Shown here in pieces: positions 8,163 to 17,481 of a stretch of DNA of 64,000 nucleotides. A model generated the notes under the pieces. The model was not told the DNA's origin, did not search any database, and saw only the letters and a program-made list of their open reading frames with translations. A program made the position numbers and the translations under genes. Within the stretch, counting starts at the first letter, position 1. Each line of letters opens with the position of its first letter. Source of the DNA: Salibacterium lacus (lineage in GTDB: Bacteria; Bacillota; Bacilli; Bacillales; Marinococcaceae); the NCBI RefSeq assembly GCF_042684865.1, contig NZ_JBHUML010000002.1, forward strand, positions 1,550,001 to 1,614,000, written 5' to 3'.

Positions 8163-9044
8163 CTATTCCTTCCCTTTCTCCATATCGCGGTGGGTTTTAT
8201 GCACAGCATATCCCCCGGCGAAATAATCAGCTGTATATTCGGCCAGCGCGACCGAGCGGTGTTTGCCTCCGGTACAGCCGATGGCAATAATCAGCTGGCT
8301 CTTTCCTTCCCGTTTGTATTGTGGAAGCATAAAGCTTAACATATCAAGCAGTTTTTCCATAAATTCTTTCGTCTCTGTCCATTTTAACACATAGGATGAT
8401 ACTTCTTCTTCCAATCCGGTTTTTGGCTCGAGGTGGTCAATATAATGAGGATTGGGAAGGAAACGCACATCAAACACGAGATCAGCATCAATCGGCAGAC
8501 CGTATTTGTAACCAAATGATAGAATATTAACCGAGAACGCATCCTTTTCCGGTGCTGAAAACGTCTGTATAATTCTCTCCCGCAGCTGCTTTGGATGCAG
8601 CCCGGTTGTATCAATAATCTGGCGCGCCCGTCCTTTCAGATCTTCCAGAATCTCCCGTTCCTGATGAATTCCCTCAAGCGGTGTCTCCGCGGCTGCAAGT
8701 GGATGAGAACGACGCGTCTCTTTAAAACGCTGGACAAGCACGTCATCTTTGGCATCCAGAAATAGAATGTGAGTGCTTAAATGAGCTTTCAGCCGCAGGT
8801 TATCCACCGCTTCAAATAAGTGGTCAAAAAATTCTCTTCCCCTGAGGTCAATAACAAGCGCCACTTTATTCATCTGCCCGCCTGAATTTTCAATCAGTTC
8901 CACAAACGTGGGAATCAGCGCCGGCGGCAGATTATCCACGCAGTAATAGCCCATGTCTTCAAAACTCTGGACGGCAACAGTTTTGCCCGCTCCGGACATA
9001 CCGGTAATAATGACAATATGAATATCCTCCTGCGGTTGTTCCAT
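8163..9044 (-). CDS. rapZ: RNase adapter / nucleotide-binding protein RapZ (YvcJ)
   Basis: P-loop protein; in E. coli it guides RNase E to GlmZ, while YvcJ in Bacillus is an NTPase of less clear role linked to competence. The P-loop is GMSGAGKT near the N-terminus, followed by SFEDMGYYCVDNLPP, and the C-terminal domain has IGCTGGKHRSV, the RapZ signature. I prefer the ATG at 9044 because GGGGGAGG precedes it and the resulting N-terminus aligns with homologues. A TTG at 9074, directly after the yvcI stop and also preceded by AAGGAGGAG, is a real alternative and would add ten residues. Confidence 0.93.
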   Translation of the reverse strand: MEQPQEDIHIVIITGMSGAGKTVAVQSFEDMGYYCVDNLPPALIPTFVELIENSGGQMNKVALVIDLRGREFFDHLFEAVDNLRLKAHLSTHILFLDAKDDVLVQRFKETRRSHPLAAAETPLEGIHQEREILEDLKGRARQIIDTTGLHPKQLRERIIQTFSAPEKDAFSVNILSFGYKYGLPIDADLVFDVRFLPNPHYIDHLEPKTGLEEEVSSYVLKWTETKEFMEKLLDMLSFMLPQYKREGKSQLIIAIGCTGGKHRSVALAEYTADYFAGGYAVHKTHRDMEKGKE

Positions 9045-9074
9045 TTGTATATCCTCCCCCTCGCTATCTGCCAA

Positions 9075-9539
9075 TCACAGCTCCTCCTTATCAAAATGAG
9101 AATGCAGGAGATGGAAATCCCGGTCATAGTGAAACGTGCCGTAAAGGATTCCTGTATCTTCCAGAACATGACGAAAAATCGTCCGGTCCCCCTCAGCCAT
9201 CGGAAGGCCGGCCGTTCTTTGCACCGGAACCATCTCCAGTTTTCCTTCCGGCGACTCTTCCAGCATCGTGCCGCGGCTGGACCGGGCTTCAAAACTGAAC
9301 ATCATCCACTCCGAGAACAGATCCTTATGATCCATCACCATAAATGTGAAAACTCCCCGAAGCAGTGGATCAAGCAGTGTCAGACCTGTTTCTTCCCGGT
9401 ATTCCCGCAGAACAGCTTCCCTTACAGATTCTCCTCTTTCCATTTTTCCACCCGGCGGAACCCACCAGTTCCGGCTCGGTTTCTGCAGTAAGAGAACATC
9501 TTTTGTATTGTGAAGAAAACAGTTTGTTATCCGCTGCAT
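9075..9539 (-). CDS. yvcI: Nudix hydrolase YvcI
   Basis: Hydrolyses a nucleoside diphosphate linked to another group; the natural substrate is unknown. The 154-residue protein has a complete Nudix box running from GGKMERGESVREA to REYREETGL (roughly residues 30-52), with all the metal-binding glutamates. The N-terminus (TNCFLHN) resembles the MutT/YvcI group. It is the first gene of the rapZ-yvcK-whiA-crh operon, with a good promoter 28 bases upstream. The stop abuts the possible alternative rapZ start. Confidence 0.9.
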   Translation of the reverse strand: MQRITNCFLHNTKDVLLLQKPSRNWWVPPGGKMERGESVREAVLREYREETGLTLLDPLLRGVFTFMVMDHKDLFSEWMMFSFEARSSRGTMLEESPEGKLEMVPVQRTAGLPMAEGDRTIFRHVLEDTGILYGTFHYDRDFHLLHSHFDKEEL

Positions 9540-9566
9540 GGTACTCCCTCCGCTCTTTCTCTTCTC

Positions 9567-9596
9567 AGTATACTATGCAGGAGGGCATCTGCTCAA
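9567..9596 (-). promoter_or_regulatory. Sigma-A promoter of yvcI-rapZ-yvcK-whiA-crh
   Basis: On the minus strand TTGAGC (9591-9596), an 18-base spacer and TATACT (9567-9572). It lies between the trxB terminator and yvcI, exactly where a promoter is needed. Confidence 0.7.
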
Positions 9597-9661
9597 TTTT
9601 TTCAGTAAGAACAGACGAAGAGAACCCTGCGGCAGACAGTAAGGAATCCGTTTTTTCTGTC

Positions 9662-9693
9662 AAAAAAAAAGAGCACAGGCCTATGCCTGCGCT
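9662..9693 (-). terminator. Intrinsic terminator downstream of trxB
   Basis: AGCACAGGC/GCCTGCGCT stem (one mismatch, loop CTAT) followed on the minus strand by nine T. It is about 110 bases after the trxB stop; the sequence between shows no gene. Confidence 0.8.
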
Positions 9694-9806
9694 ACTCCAT
9701 ATCATATTTTAAAGGGGGTCAATTACTGTATTCATCTTATCATGTTTACTGTTTCACAGTAGTTACAGTTCCGTTAAAATCCCTTTAAGTTTTGTAAAGA
9801 GAACGT

Positions 9807-10751
9807 TCAGACATTGACCGTGCTCATCAGTTCTTCGACGTATTCCTGAGCCGTCTGCGCTGCGATGGATCCGTCTCCGGTCGCTGTCACAATCTGGCGG
9901 AGTGATTTTTCGCGGAGATCTCCCACTGCATAGACTCCCGGAATTTTTGTTTCCATTTCTTCATTCGTTTCAATGTAGCCTTCTTCGTTGGTGATACCAA
10001 GTCCTTTGACGGCATCATTCAACGGAATCATCCCAATATAGATGAAAGCACCGCTCGTTTCGAAATCGTAGTCCTCGCCGGAATTCAGATCGGTGAGTGT
10101 TACACTGCCGACTTTGCCGTCTTTATCGTTGATTTCTTTGACGACATGGCTCCATTTAAAGTCAATTTTGTCGTTCACAAACGCCCGCTGCTGCAGGATT
10201 TTCTGCGCTCTCAGTTCATCCCGGCGGTGGATCACCGTTACTTTGGAAGCAAAGCGGGTCAGGTATACCGCTTCTTCGACAGCAGAATCCCCGCCGCCGA
10301 CGACAACGATTTCCTTGTCACGGAAGAAAGCTCCGTCACAGACCGCGCAGTAGGATACACCGCGGCCGCCGAGTTCCGATTCACCGGATACGCCGAGCTC
10401 CTTGTAGACAGCACCGGTTGCCACAATGACCGAACGGGCTTTGTATTCTTTTTTGCCGGCCCGGACAATTTTGTAGTCTTTGTGATCTTCAATTTCTTTC
10501 ACGTCGCCGTAGGCATACTCGGCTCCGAATTTCTTGGCGTGGCTGAACATTTTATTAGAAAGGTCCGGTCCGAGAATGTGTTCAAACCCGGGAAAGTTCT
10601 CCACATCTTCGGTATTGGCCATCTGTCCTCCAGGGATTCCCCGTTCGAGCATCAATGTCGACATTTCCGCTCTGGATGTGTAAACAGCTGCCGTCATACC
10701 AGCCGGACCGGCGCCGGCAATAATAACATCATAAATTTTTTCTTCTGTCAT
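9807..10751 (-). CDS. trxB: Thioredoxin reductase
   Basis: FAD-dependent NADPH:thioredoxin oxidoreductase that keeps cytoplasmic thiols reduced. The product is 314 residues. The FAD motif GAGPAGMTAA is at residues 13-22, the redox pair CAVC at Cys135/Cys138, the NADPH motif GGGDSAVEEA near 155, and a C-terminal ATGDGS binds FAD. It is preceded by GGAGGAGGAAGAGGAG and is separated from the TPR gene by 123 bases, so it may be co-transcribed with it or have its own promoter; I could not identify a clear -35/-10 pair. Confidence 0.96.
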   Translation of the reverse strand: MTEEKIYDVIIAGAGPAGMTAAVYTSRAEMSTLMLERGIPGGQMANTEDVENFPGFEHILGPDLSNKMFSHAKKFGAEYAYGDVKEIEDHKDYKIVRAGKKEYKARSVIVATGAVYKELGVSGESELGGRGVSYCAVCDGAFFRDKEIVVVGGGDSAVEEAVYLTRFASKVTVIHRRDELRAQKILQQRAFVNDKIDFKWSHVVKEINDKDGKVGSVTLTDLNSGEDYDFETSGAFIYIGMIPLNDAVKGLGITNEEGYIETNEEMETKIPGVYAVGDLREKSLRQIVTATGDGSIAAQTAQEYVEELMSTVNV

Positions 10752-10874
10752 GATGATTCACTCCTCTTCCTCCTCCATAATATCCCCTTAGGCATTCGTA
10801 CACATGCATTTGTGTCTGCTTTACGGCTATCTTAAGCAATTCCTGCGCTTACGTCCAGAAATGTGCCTGATGAT

Positions 10875-11930
10875 TTACAGCAGGGGGCCGGACCATAATT
10901 CGTGCATCACATCACTGGAGAATAACAGATCATGTTCCATCTTATCCAGTAGAACATCTGCTCCTGTGTGGTCTTTGGCGCGGGCGGTGTTCCATCGTTT
11001 CTCCACTTCCCGCACGTAACCGGCCTGATAGGCAGCAGCTCCGTAGTAAAAGAAAAATTCCGCTTGTTCAGGAGCAAACCGCTGCCGGTACCTGTGGAAG
11101 AAGTATAAGGCGTCCTCCCCTTCTTCCAGCAGCGTAAGTGCCGCTGCTGTCCGGTATAAGTGGTCACGGTCAAGCGGGACAATGTGTTTCAGCACATCGG
11201 TCATCTCTGAGGATTCCCTGTCCCTGCCCGCTTCTTTATACAAAAGCGCAAGCTGGCATGCTGCCGGCACGTAGTAATGCTCGTGCCAGACTTCTTTTGC
11301 ATACACCAGTGCTTCCTCCACCTGTCCCTTTAAATACAGAACACGGACCAGACTGCTCTGGGCTGCCGGATAGTACGGGTAGGCGGCGATAAGATCTTCC
11401 AATGTGTTCCCGGCTTCAAACAGACGGTTCTCTCCTATCATACGAAGCGCTCGTTCATACGTTATAATGAGTTCATCATCGGCTTCGGAATCGTCTGAAA
11501 GAGAACCTTCCTCTTCATTTTCGGTTTCCAGCATTTCCAGAAGATACTTTGCATCCTCGGCAAAATCCCCCTGCGGTGCCAGAACAAGATACTGCCCCGC
11601 TGTTTCCCCGGCTTTATCAAACAAGCCTTGATAGGCATAATTATTGGCCATAAAAAAATAACATTCATACAGCGTTTCATCGAGATGTTCAAGGACATGC
11701 GACAAAAGGTCATTAGAGGCAGTATAGTGGCCCATATCAGAATAGATGGCTGCCAGCTGACACTGAAAGACGCCCTGTTCCGGATTCAATTCCACAGCGC
11801 GTCGAACATATTTAACGGCGCGCTCCAGCTCTTGTTTCTGGTAAGCATGAACGCCCCGCTTGAAAAAATAATCACTATGATGAATAAATGGGATTACCTG
11901 TCCCTGAGATTGTTGTGTTTTCACCGGCAT
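10875..11930 (-). CDS. Tetratricopeptide-repeat protein (YvcD-like)
   Basis: A soluble repeat protein of about 351 residues with no enzyme motif. TPR units are visible around YFFKRGVHAYQKQELERAVK, then RRAVELNPEQG, and again near residues 165-240 (YPYYPAAQSSLVRVLYLKG). An acidic linker (NEEEGSLSDDSEADDE, about residues 140-155) separates two repeat blocks. The position between trxB and the his operon matches B. subtilis yvcD. The start is uncertain: the ATG at 11930 has GGAGGGG almost touching it, and a TTG at 11939 lies before that. TPR proteins mediate protein contacts; the partner cannot be read from the sequence. Confidence 0.8.
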   Translation of the reverse strand: MPVKTQQSQGQVIPFIHHSDYFFKRGVHAYQKQELERAVKYVRRAVELNPEQGVFQCQLAAIYSDMGHYTASNDLLSHVLEHLDETLYECYFFMANNYAYQGLFDKAGETAGQYLVLAPQGDFAEDAKYLLEMLETENEEEGSLSDDSEADDELIITYERALRMIGENRLFEAGNTLEDLIAAYPYYPAAQSSLVRVLYLKGQVEEALVYAKEVWHEHYYVPAACQLALLYKEAGRDRESSEMTDVLKHIVPLDRDHLYRTAAALTLLEEGEDALYFFHRYRQRFAPEQAEFFFYYGAAAYQAGYVREVEKRWNTARAKDHTGADVLLDKMEHDLLFSSDVMHELWSGPLL

Positions 11931-12151
11931 CCCCTCCAACGGAGAAAAGCATTCGCGTTGAGCCTAGTATATCATCAAAGAAACCGTAAGAAAAGTGAGG
12001 GGATTAGAAGTCTCCGCCCTGCAGCAAATTCAAAGTTTGGCACAGCATTGATCTTAGTCTTTTTGGGGCGCTGCGACATGTTCACCTGCATTCCTGCCGC
12101 CCCGGGAACGGATGCAGCGTGAGGCCGGCGTGATAGGAGGCAGCCAATAAG

Positions 12152-12191
12152 AAAAGACGGAGCGGGATCTTTCTCCCAGATTCCGTCTTTT
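12152..12191 (-). terminator. Intrinsic terminator of the his operon
   Basis: AAAAGACGGA/TCCGTCTTTT perfect stem 12 bases beyond the hisIE stop, with T4 at the 3' side of the minus strand. Almost the same hairpin recurs at 29293-29332. Confidence 0.85.
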
Positions 12192-12202
12192 AGAATAAGC
12201 TG

Positions 12203-12832
12203 TTACTTCCCGTGCCGTTCATTCAGTACCTGGAGTACATCGTTAAATGGAAGGCGCTGTTCCCGCAGCAGGACAAACAGATGATACAACAGATCGGCAC
12301 TTTCCATGCTCAGTTCTTTCGAATCCCTGTTTTTAGCGGCGATGAGCACTTCGCTCGATTCTTCCCCGACTTTTTTCAGAATTTTGTCCACGCCTTCGGT
12401 AAACAAATACGTGGTGTAGGCCCCTTCGGGCATTTCAGCGGAGCGCTTGGCAATCGTCTGTTCGAGAGTGTTCAGAATCTCAAACCGCTCCCCGGACGCC
12501 GGCGTCGTTTCCGCGTGTAGAAGAGATTCGGTAAAACAGCTGTATGTACCTGTATGGCAGGCCGGTCCGTTCGGGATGACTTCCACCACAAGCGCGTCCT
12601 GGTCGCAGTCGTACCGGATATCGGTCACCTGCTGGGTATAGCCGGAACTTTCCCCTTTGTGCCAGAGCCTGTTTTTGGAGCGGCTGTAAAACCACGTCTC
12701 CTTCGTTTCCATTGTCGTTTGAAGCGATTCTTTATTCATATAGGCCAGTGTCAGCACTTCCCGGCTTGCCGCATCCTGTACCACAGCGGGAATCAGTCCG
12801 TTTTCATCAAATTGAAGGTCGTCTATATTCAT
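12203..12832 (-). CDS. hisIE: Bifunctional phosphoribosyl-AMP cyclohydrolase / phosphoribosyl-ATP pyrophosphatase
   Basis: Catalyses steps 2 and 3 of histidine synthesis. The N-terminal HisI half (about residues 1-115) has the metal-binding YDCDQDALVV and the cysteine/histidine pair in GPACHTGTYSCF. The C-terminal HisE half (about 120-209) has the helical MazG-like motif KVGEESSEVLIAAKN and SADLLYHLFVLL. The 209-residue length matches fused HisIE. Its ATG overlaps the hisF stop (ATGA). It is the last gene of the operon. Confidence 0.96.
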   Translation of the reverse strand: MNIDDLQFDENGLIPAVVQDAASREVLTLAYMNKESLQTTMETKETWFYSRSKNRLWHKGESSGYTQQVTDIRYDCDQDALVVEVIPNGPACHTGTYSCFTESLLHAETTPASGERFEILNTLEQTIAKRSAEMPEGAYTTYLFTEGVDKILKKVGEESSEVLIAAKNRDSKELSMESADLLYHLFVLLREQRLPFNDVLQVLNERHGK

Positions 12833-13587
12833 CGCACCCGCACTCCTTTTTCACGTAAATGCTTTTTCACTTCTTCGACGGATGTTTCTTTGTAATGAAA
12901 GATGGAGGCCGCCAGCGCTGCGTCGGCATTGGTTTCGGAGAACACTTCGCTGAAATGTTCTTTTGCTCCGGCGCCTCCCGAGGCAATCACCGGAACAGAT
13001 ACGGCGTTGTTTACCGTTTCGGTGAGAGAGAGGTCAAATCCGTCTTTGGCTCCGTCCTGATCCATGCTCGTAAGCAGAATTTCACCGGATCCGCGCTTCA
13101 CCACTTCCTTCGCCCAATCCGTCACTTCCCAGTCCGTCGGTGTTCGTCCGCCATGGGTATATATTCTAAAGGACCCAAGTTCTTCATCAAACTTCGCATC
13201 TATGGCCGTCACCATGCACTGGGAACCAAAATAATCCGCCCCTTCACTGATCAGCTCCGGCCGTTTCACCGCGGCGGTATTCAGTGATACTTTGTCCGCG
13301 CCGGCTCGGAGAATCGTGCGCATGTCATCGAGCGTGTTAATGCCGCCTCCGACCGTGAAAGGAATGGCCAGCGTCCCCGCCACTTCTCGAACAACATTCA
13401 CCATCGTTTTGCGTCCTTCGTGAGACGCGGAAATGTCGAGAAAAACGAGTTCATCTGCGCCCTGCTCGTCATAAAAAGTAGACAGTTCCACCGGATCTCC
13501 GGCGTCACGCAGACCAACAAACTGCACCCCTTTCACGACACGACCTTCCTTCACATCCAGACAAGGGATTATCCGTTTTGTAATCAC
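12829..13587 (-). CDS. hisF: Imidazole glycerol phosphate synthase, cyclase subunit
   Basis: Beta/alpha-barrel enzyme that takes ammonia from HisH and converts PRFAR to imidazole glycerol phosphate and AICAR. The product is 252 residues. The catalytic aspartates are in IPCLDVKEGRVVKG (near residue 11) and LTSMDQDGAKDGFD (near residue 130); phosphate-binding glycines appear in TVGGGI and IASGGAG. It overlaps hisA upstream and hisIE downstream by 4 bases each, indicating coupled translation with its pathway partners. Confidence 0.97.
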   Translation of the reverse strand: MITKRIIPCLDVKEGRVVKGVQFVGLRDAGDPVELSTFYDEQGADELVFLDISASHEGRKTMVNVVREVAGTLAIPFTVGGGINTLDDMRTILRAGADKVSLNTAAVKRPELISEGADYFGSQCMVTAIDAKFDEELGSFRIYTHGGRTPTDWEVTDWAKEVVKRGSGEILLTSMDQDGAKDGFDLSLTETVNNAVSVPVIASGGAGAKEHFSEVFSETNADAALAASIFHYKETSVEEVKKHLREKGVRVR

Positions 13588-14324
13588 GGCCTGTTCACCT
13601 CCTGCAGTGCTTCTTCCAGGTTCAGCTTCCCGGTGTATACGGCCTTTCCGGTGATGGCCCCTGCAATGCCGTCCCCGCGGTGCGCGGCCAGTTCTCTCAC
13701 ATCCTCAATCCGGCTCACTCCGCCGGAAGCGATGACCTCTGCTCCGGTTTCCCGGGCCAGCTCCGCCGTTGCTTGGACATTCGGTCCTTCCATCATGCCG
13801 TCCTTGGAAATGTCGGTAAAAATAAACGTCTCTGCTCCGTATTCCACCATTTTTCTGCCGAGAGCCACCGCTGTCACATCCGACGTTTCAAGCCAGCCGT
13901 TCACCGCGATACGACCGTCCCGTGCATCCAGTCCGATGGCAATCCTGCTGCCGCCGTAGCGGGCAAGCATGTCTTTGGCAAAATCCGGATGGTGAAGCGC
14001 CACACTGCCGAGAATGACACGGTCTACACCGCGTTCAAGGTAATAGGCCGCGTCCTCTTCGGTCCGAATCCCGCCGCCTGCCTGTATGTTCACATCCAGA
14101 GACCGGGCAGCCTCCACGATATGCGCGTGGTTCACGCGCTGTTTCTCTCTGGCGCCGTCCAGGTCAACCATATGAATCCAGGAAGCCCCCGCCTTCTGAA
14201 AGTGCTCCGCCATAGCTGCCGGGGAGTCTCCGTAGACCGTCTCTTTTTCATAATCTCCCTGAAGAAGACGAACGCATCTGCCGCCGCGGATATCGATGGC
14301 CGGATAAAGCTCGAATTTACTCAT
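13584..14324 (-). CDS. hisA: ProFAR isomerase
   Basis: Opens the ribose ring of ProFAR to PRFAR (histidine step 4), a barrel related to HisF. The product is 246 residues with the catalytic YPAIDIRGGRCVRL at the N-terminus (Asp near residue 8), VQAGGGIRTEED (given as NIQAGGGIRT here) and the second catalytic aspartate in FTDISKDGMMEGPN. I chose the ATG at 14324 with AAGGGAG upstream, giving MSKFELYPA; it overlaps the hisH 3' end by 8 bases. Confidence 0.96.
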   Translation of the reverse strand: MSKFELYPAIDIRGGRCVRLLQGDYEKETVYGDSPAAMAEHFQKAGASWIHMVDLDGAREKQRVNHAHIVEAARSLDVNIQAGGGIRTEEDAAYYLERGVDRVILGSVALHHPDFAKDMLARYGGSRIAIGLDARDGRIAVNGWLETSDVTAVALGRKMVEYGAETFIFTDISKDGMMEGPNVQATAELARETGAEVIASGGVSRIEDVRELAAHRGDGIAGAITGKAVYTGKLNLEEALQEVNRP

Positions 14325-14973
14325 AAGTGTTTCTCCCTTCCGCCACAATACGGCCGAAGTTCTCGAGAATCTTCATGCCGATGGTGCTGCTTTTTTCCGG
14401 ATGAAACTGCGTGCCGAGTACACGCCCGCGCCCGACGACCGCCGGAACGTTTTCATAATAATCACTGTCAGCGACCAGCACATCGTCGTCTTCAGTTTGA
14501 ATCACGTACGAGTGGACAAAATATACGTGACCTTCTTCCACATCTTTTAAAAGATCATGCTGCGGCTGCTTAAAGATAAGCTTGTTCCAGCCCATATGCG
14601 GTACTTTGTACGCCGTGCCGTCTTCTGTTATGCCGGGGAAGTGTTTCGCATAACCGGGCAGAAAGCCAAGACCGGCTGTATGTTTGTTTTCTTCACTTCC
14701 GTCAAACAGAAGCTGCATGCCAAGGCATATCCCAAGCAGCGGCCGGCCGTCCGCCGCCCATTTTTTGATAAAATCCTCCTGGCCTTTTTCTTTCAGCAGA
14801 TTCATCGCATCGTGAAACGAACCGACTCCCGGGAGAATCAGACCATCCGCTTTGGCAAGCTCGTCCGGATCTTCCGACAGAAAATACGAAAGATCCAGCC
14901 GCTCCAGTGCCTTGCTGACACTATGGAGATTTCCCATTCCGTAATCAATAACCCCGATCATGTCCTTTTCCAC
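14317..14973 (-). CDS. hisH: Imidazole glycerol phosphate synthase, glutaminase subunit
   Basis: Class I glutamine amidotransferase that feeds ammonia to HisF. The catalytic cysteine is in GICLGMQLLF (near residue 85) and the His/Glu pair in TQFHPEKSS near residue 193, with the oxyanion strand PGVGSF. The usual conserved start is MIGVIDYGMGN. Two starts are possible: GTG at 14973, which has AAGGAAGGG immediately upstream, or the ATG four codons later at 14961. I list the GTG. Confidence 0.95.
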   Translation of the reverse strand: MEKDMIGVIDYGMGNLHSVSKALERLDLSYFLSEDPDELAKADGLILPGVGSFHDAMNLLKEKGQEDFIKKWAADGRPLLGICLGMQLLFDGSEENKHTAGLGFLPGYAKHFPGITEDGTAYKVPHMGWNKLIFKQPQHDLLKDVEEGHVYFVHSYVIQTEDDDVLVADSDYYENVPAVVGRGRVLGTQFHPEKSSTIGMKILENFGRIVAEGRNTYE

Positions 14974-14981
14974 ACCCTTCC

Positions 14982-15572
14982 TTACAACATTCCTTTTGTC
15001 GAGGGGACTCCTTTCACCCGGTCATCCAGCTGCGCCGCTTCATCGAGCGCTCGTCCAAGCGCCTTGAATACAGCTTCTACGATATGATGGGTGTTGTGTC
15101 CGTAATGGACGATGACATGCAGATTGATTCTTGCTTCCAGTGCGAACTTCCAGAGAAATTCATGCACCAGCTCCGTATCAAATGTACCAATGGATGCAGC
15201 CGGGAGCTCCGCCCGGTATTCCAGATGAGGACGGTTGCTGAGGTCAACAACCACCTGCGCGAGCGCGTCATCCATCGGGACCATCGCCTGGCCGTAACGG
15301 TGAATGCCCTTTTTATCCCCAAGAGCTTCCTGAAAGACATGGCCGAGACAAATGCCGATGTCCTCTGTCGTGTGATGATCATCCACGTCTGTGTCGCCGT
15401 CTGCATCAATCGTGACGTCGAAATGACCATGTTTTGTGAATAAGTCAAGCATATGTGTTAAAAAAGGGACGCCGGTCGAGATGGATCCGTTCCCTTCCCC
15501 GTCCAGGTCCATATCCAGCCGGATATCCGTTTCTTTCGTTTTTCTTTCAATGGAACTGCGGCGTGCTGTCAT
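14982..15572 (-). CDS. hisB: Imidazoleglycerol-phosphate dehydratase
   Basis: Dehydrates imidazole glycerol phosphate (histidine step 6), using a di-manganese centre. The product is 196 residues, a monofunctional dehydratase with no fused phosphatase. Metal-binding histidines are in FLTHMLDLFTKHG, DDHHTTEDIG and the C-terminal HYGHNTHHIVEA. Start ATG has AAAGGAGA upstream and overlaps the hisD stop. Histidinol-phosphatase and HisC are not in this operon and must be encoded elsewhere. Confidence 0.97.
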   Translation of the reverse strand: MTARRSSIERKTKETDIRLDMDLDGEGNGSISTGVPFLTHMLDLFTKHGHFDVTIDADGDTDVDDHHTTEDIGICLGHVFQEALGDKKGIHRYGQAMVPMDDALAQVVVDLSNRPHLEYRAELPAASIGTFDTELVHEFLWKFALEARINLHVIVHYGHNTHHIVEAVFKALGRALDEAAQLDDRVKGVPSTKGML

Positions 15573-16846
15573 TGGTTGTCTCCTTTCCCGCGGCGCTCCA
15601 CGGCGCGCGCATGACCTTCCAGTCCTTCCAGACGGGCGATTTCAGCAATATCATCGGCATGTTCTTCAAGCGCTGCACGACTGTAGGAAATAACACTCGA
15701 TTTTTTCGTAAAATCATCCACACTGAGCGGACTCGAAAAACGGGCGGTGCCGTTTGTCGGAAGCACATGGTTCGGTCCCGCCATATAATCGCCGACTGGT
15801 TCCGAGCTGTAGGGACCGAGAAAGATGGCGCCCGCGTGCCGAATCTTTCCGAGCAGGGCGTGTGGATCGTCCACAAGCAGTTCCAGATGCTCTCCGGCAA
15901 GCTGATTCACAGCCTCAACGGCCTGCTCCATTGTATCCGCAAGGTACACAGCTCCGTGATTGTTCAGTGCTGATCCGGCGATATCTTGTTTTGGGAGGGT
16001 CTCAAGCTGTTTATCGACTTCGGCTTTCGTCCGCTCCGCTACGCTGCGGGAAGTAGTGACAAGCACGGCCGAAGACATTTCATCATGTTCAGCCTGGGAG
16101 ATCAAATCCGCCGCTGCCAATTCGGGGGATGCCGTTTCATCGGCAAGCACGACGATTTCACTGGGGCCTGCGATCATATCAATATCCACCTGCCCGAACA
16201 CCGCCCGTTTTGCAAGAGCGACAAAAATATTGCCGGGGCCGGTGATTTTATCCACCCGGGGGATGGTGCCGGTACCGTAGGCAAGAGCTGCCACCGCCTG
16301 AGCACCGCCTGCTTTCAGAATGCGGGTGACACCAAGTTCAGCCGCCGTCACAAGCACACCGGGCGTCAGGTTTCCTTCTGCATCCGGCGGGGAGGTCATA
16401 ATAATCTCTTTGACACCGGCAGTCTGGGCCGGGATGACATTCATCATAATCGTCGACGGATAAGCAGCCTTCCCGCCCGGCACGTAAACACCGGCACGAT
16501 CGAGCGGCGTGATTTTCTGCCCGAGCATCGTTCCGTTTTCCTCTGTCGTCATCCAGGACTGCCGGACTTGTTTTTCATGGAAAGAGCGGATGTTTGTAAT
16601 CGCCCGGCGCAGCGCTTTCAGGGTTTTTTCCGAAAAATTCTGGTACGCGTCTTCCATTTCCCCGCGAGTGACAAAAAAGGAATCCATGCGGACGCCGTCA
16701 TATAATTCCGTCATTTCACGCAGTCCTTCGTCCCCTTTCTCCCGGATTTTTGCCACAATCGCTTCCACCGTTTCTCTTTCTTTTTCCGTATTCTGTTCCA
16801 GGTTTCGTTCCAGGCTCACTTCAGCGCCGAGTTCCATGATGTTCAT
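15569..16846 (-). CDS. hisD: Histidinol dehydrogenase
   Basis: Carries out the last two oxidations of histidine synthesis with NAD+ and zinc. The product is 425 residues. Family signatures include GKAAYPSTIMMNVIPA, GGAQAVAALAYGT, DKITGPGNIFVALAK, the signature DMIAGPSEIVVLAD and the zinc-ligand region SQAEHDE (about residue 255). The C-terminal GPNHVLPTNGTARF is also conserved. It overlaps hisG by 4 bases and hisB by 4 bases. Confidence 0.97.
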   Translation of the reverse strand: MNIMELGAEVSLERNLEQNTEKERETVEAIVAKIREKGDEGLREMTELYDGVRMDSFFVTRGEMEDAYQNFSEKTLKALRRAITNIRSFHEKQVRQSWMTTEENGTMLGQKITPLDRAGVYVPGGKAAYPSTIMMNVIPAQTAGVKEIIMTSPPDAEGNLTPGVLVTAAELGVTRILKAGGAQAVAALAYGTGTIPRVDKITGPGNIFVALAKRAVFGQVDIDMIAGPSEIVVLADETASPELAAADLISQAEHDEMSSAVLVTTSRSVAERTKAEVDKQLETLPKQDIAGSALNNHGAVYLADTMEQAVEAVNQLAGEHLELLVDDPHALLGKIRHAGAIFLGPYSSEPVGDYMAGPNHVLPTNGTARFSSPLSVDDFTKKSSVISYSRAALEEHADDIAEIARLEGLEGHARAVERRGKGDNQ

Positions 16847-17481
16847 TGTACGTCCTCCTCTATCACTTCCGCGAGCCGCACGGCTATTTCATCAATCCGG
16901 CTGTCTTTCATCCGGTAACTGACCGGGTTCACAATCAGCCGGGAGGTGATGGATACAATCGTCTCCAGCTCCACAAGGCCGTTTTCCTTCAGCGTCTGAC
17001 CGCTGGAGACAATATCGACAATACGGTCGGCGAGACCGACAAGCGGAGCAAGTTCAATAGAACCGTTTAATTTAATAATTTCCACCTGTTCGCCTTGTTC
17101 CTTAAAATACCGGGAGGCTAGATTCGGATACTTGGACGCGACTTTCGGGTTGATGTCTGTTTTTTCATACCCGGGAAGCCCCGCTACAGCCATGTAGCAC
17201 GGGCTGATTCCAAGGTCGAGCACTTCATGCACGTCGCGCTCTTCTTCTATCATCGTATCCTTGCCGGCTACGCCGATATCAGCCACTCCGTGCTCCACAT
17301 ACGTCGGTACGTCCATCGGTTTGGCAAGGATGAACCGCATACCTGCATCTGGGGCGTCGACAATCAATTTTCTTGAATCATCAAATTCCGGAGGCAGGGA
17401 AAAACCAGCCCGGCGGAGAAGTTCGACCGCTTCTTCAAAAATCCGCCCTTTTGGCATCGCTATTTTTAATGGCTCTGTCAT
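16843..17481 (-). CDS. hisG: ATP phosphoribosyltransferase, short catalytic subunit
   Basis: First and feedback-regulated step of histidine synthesis. At 212 residues it is the short form that lacks the C-terminal ACT-like regulatory domain, so it needs HisZ for activity and histidine inhibition. Motifs: IAMPKGRIFEEA at the N-terminus, VGVAGKDTMIEE-like ADIGVAGKDTM near residue 70 and the PRPP loop DIVSSGQTLKENGL near 155-168. Its ATG overlaps the hisZ stop by one base (TGATG), fitting the obligatory complex. Confidence 0.96.
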   Translation of the reverse strand: MTEPLKIAMPKGRIFEEAVELLRRAGFSLPPEFDDSRKLIVDAPDAGMRFILAKPMDVPTYVEHGVADIGVAGKDTMIEEERDVHEVLDLGISPCYMAVAGLPGYEKTDINPKVASKYPNLASRYFKEQGEQVEIIKLNGSIELAPLVGLADRIVDIVSSGQTLKENGLVELETIVSITSRLIVNPVSYRMKDSRIDEIAVRLAEVIEEDVQ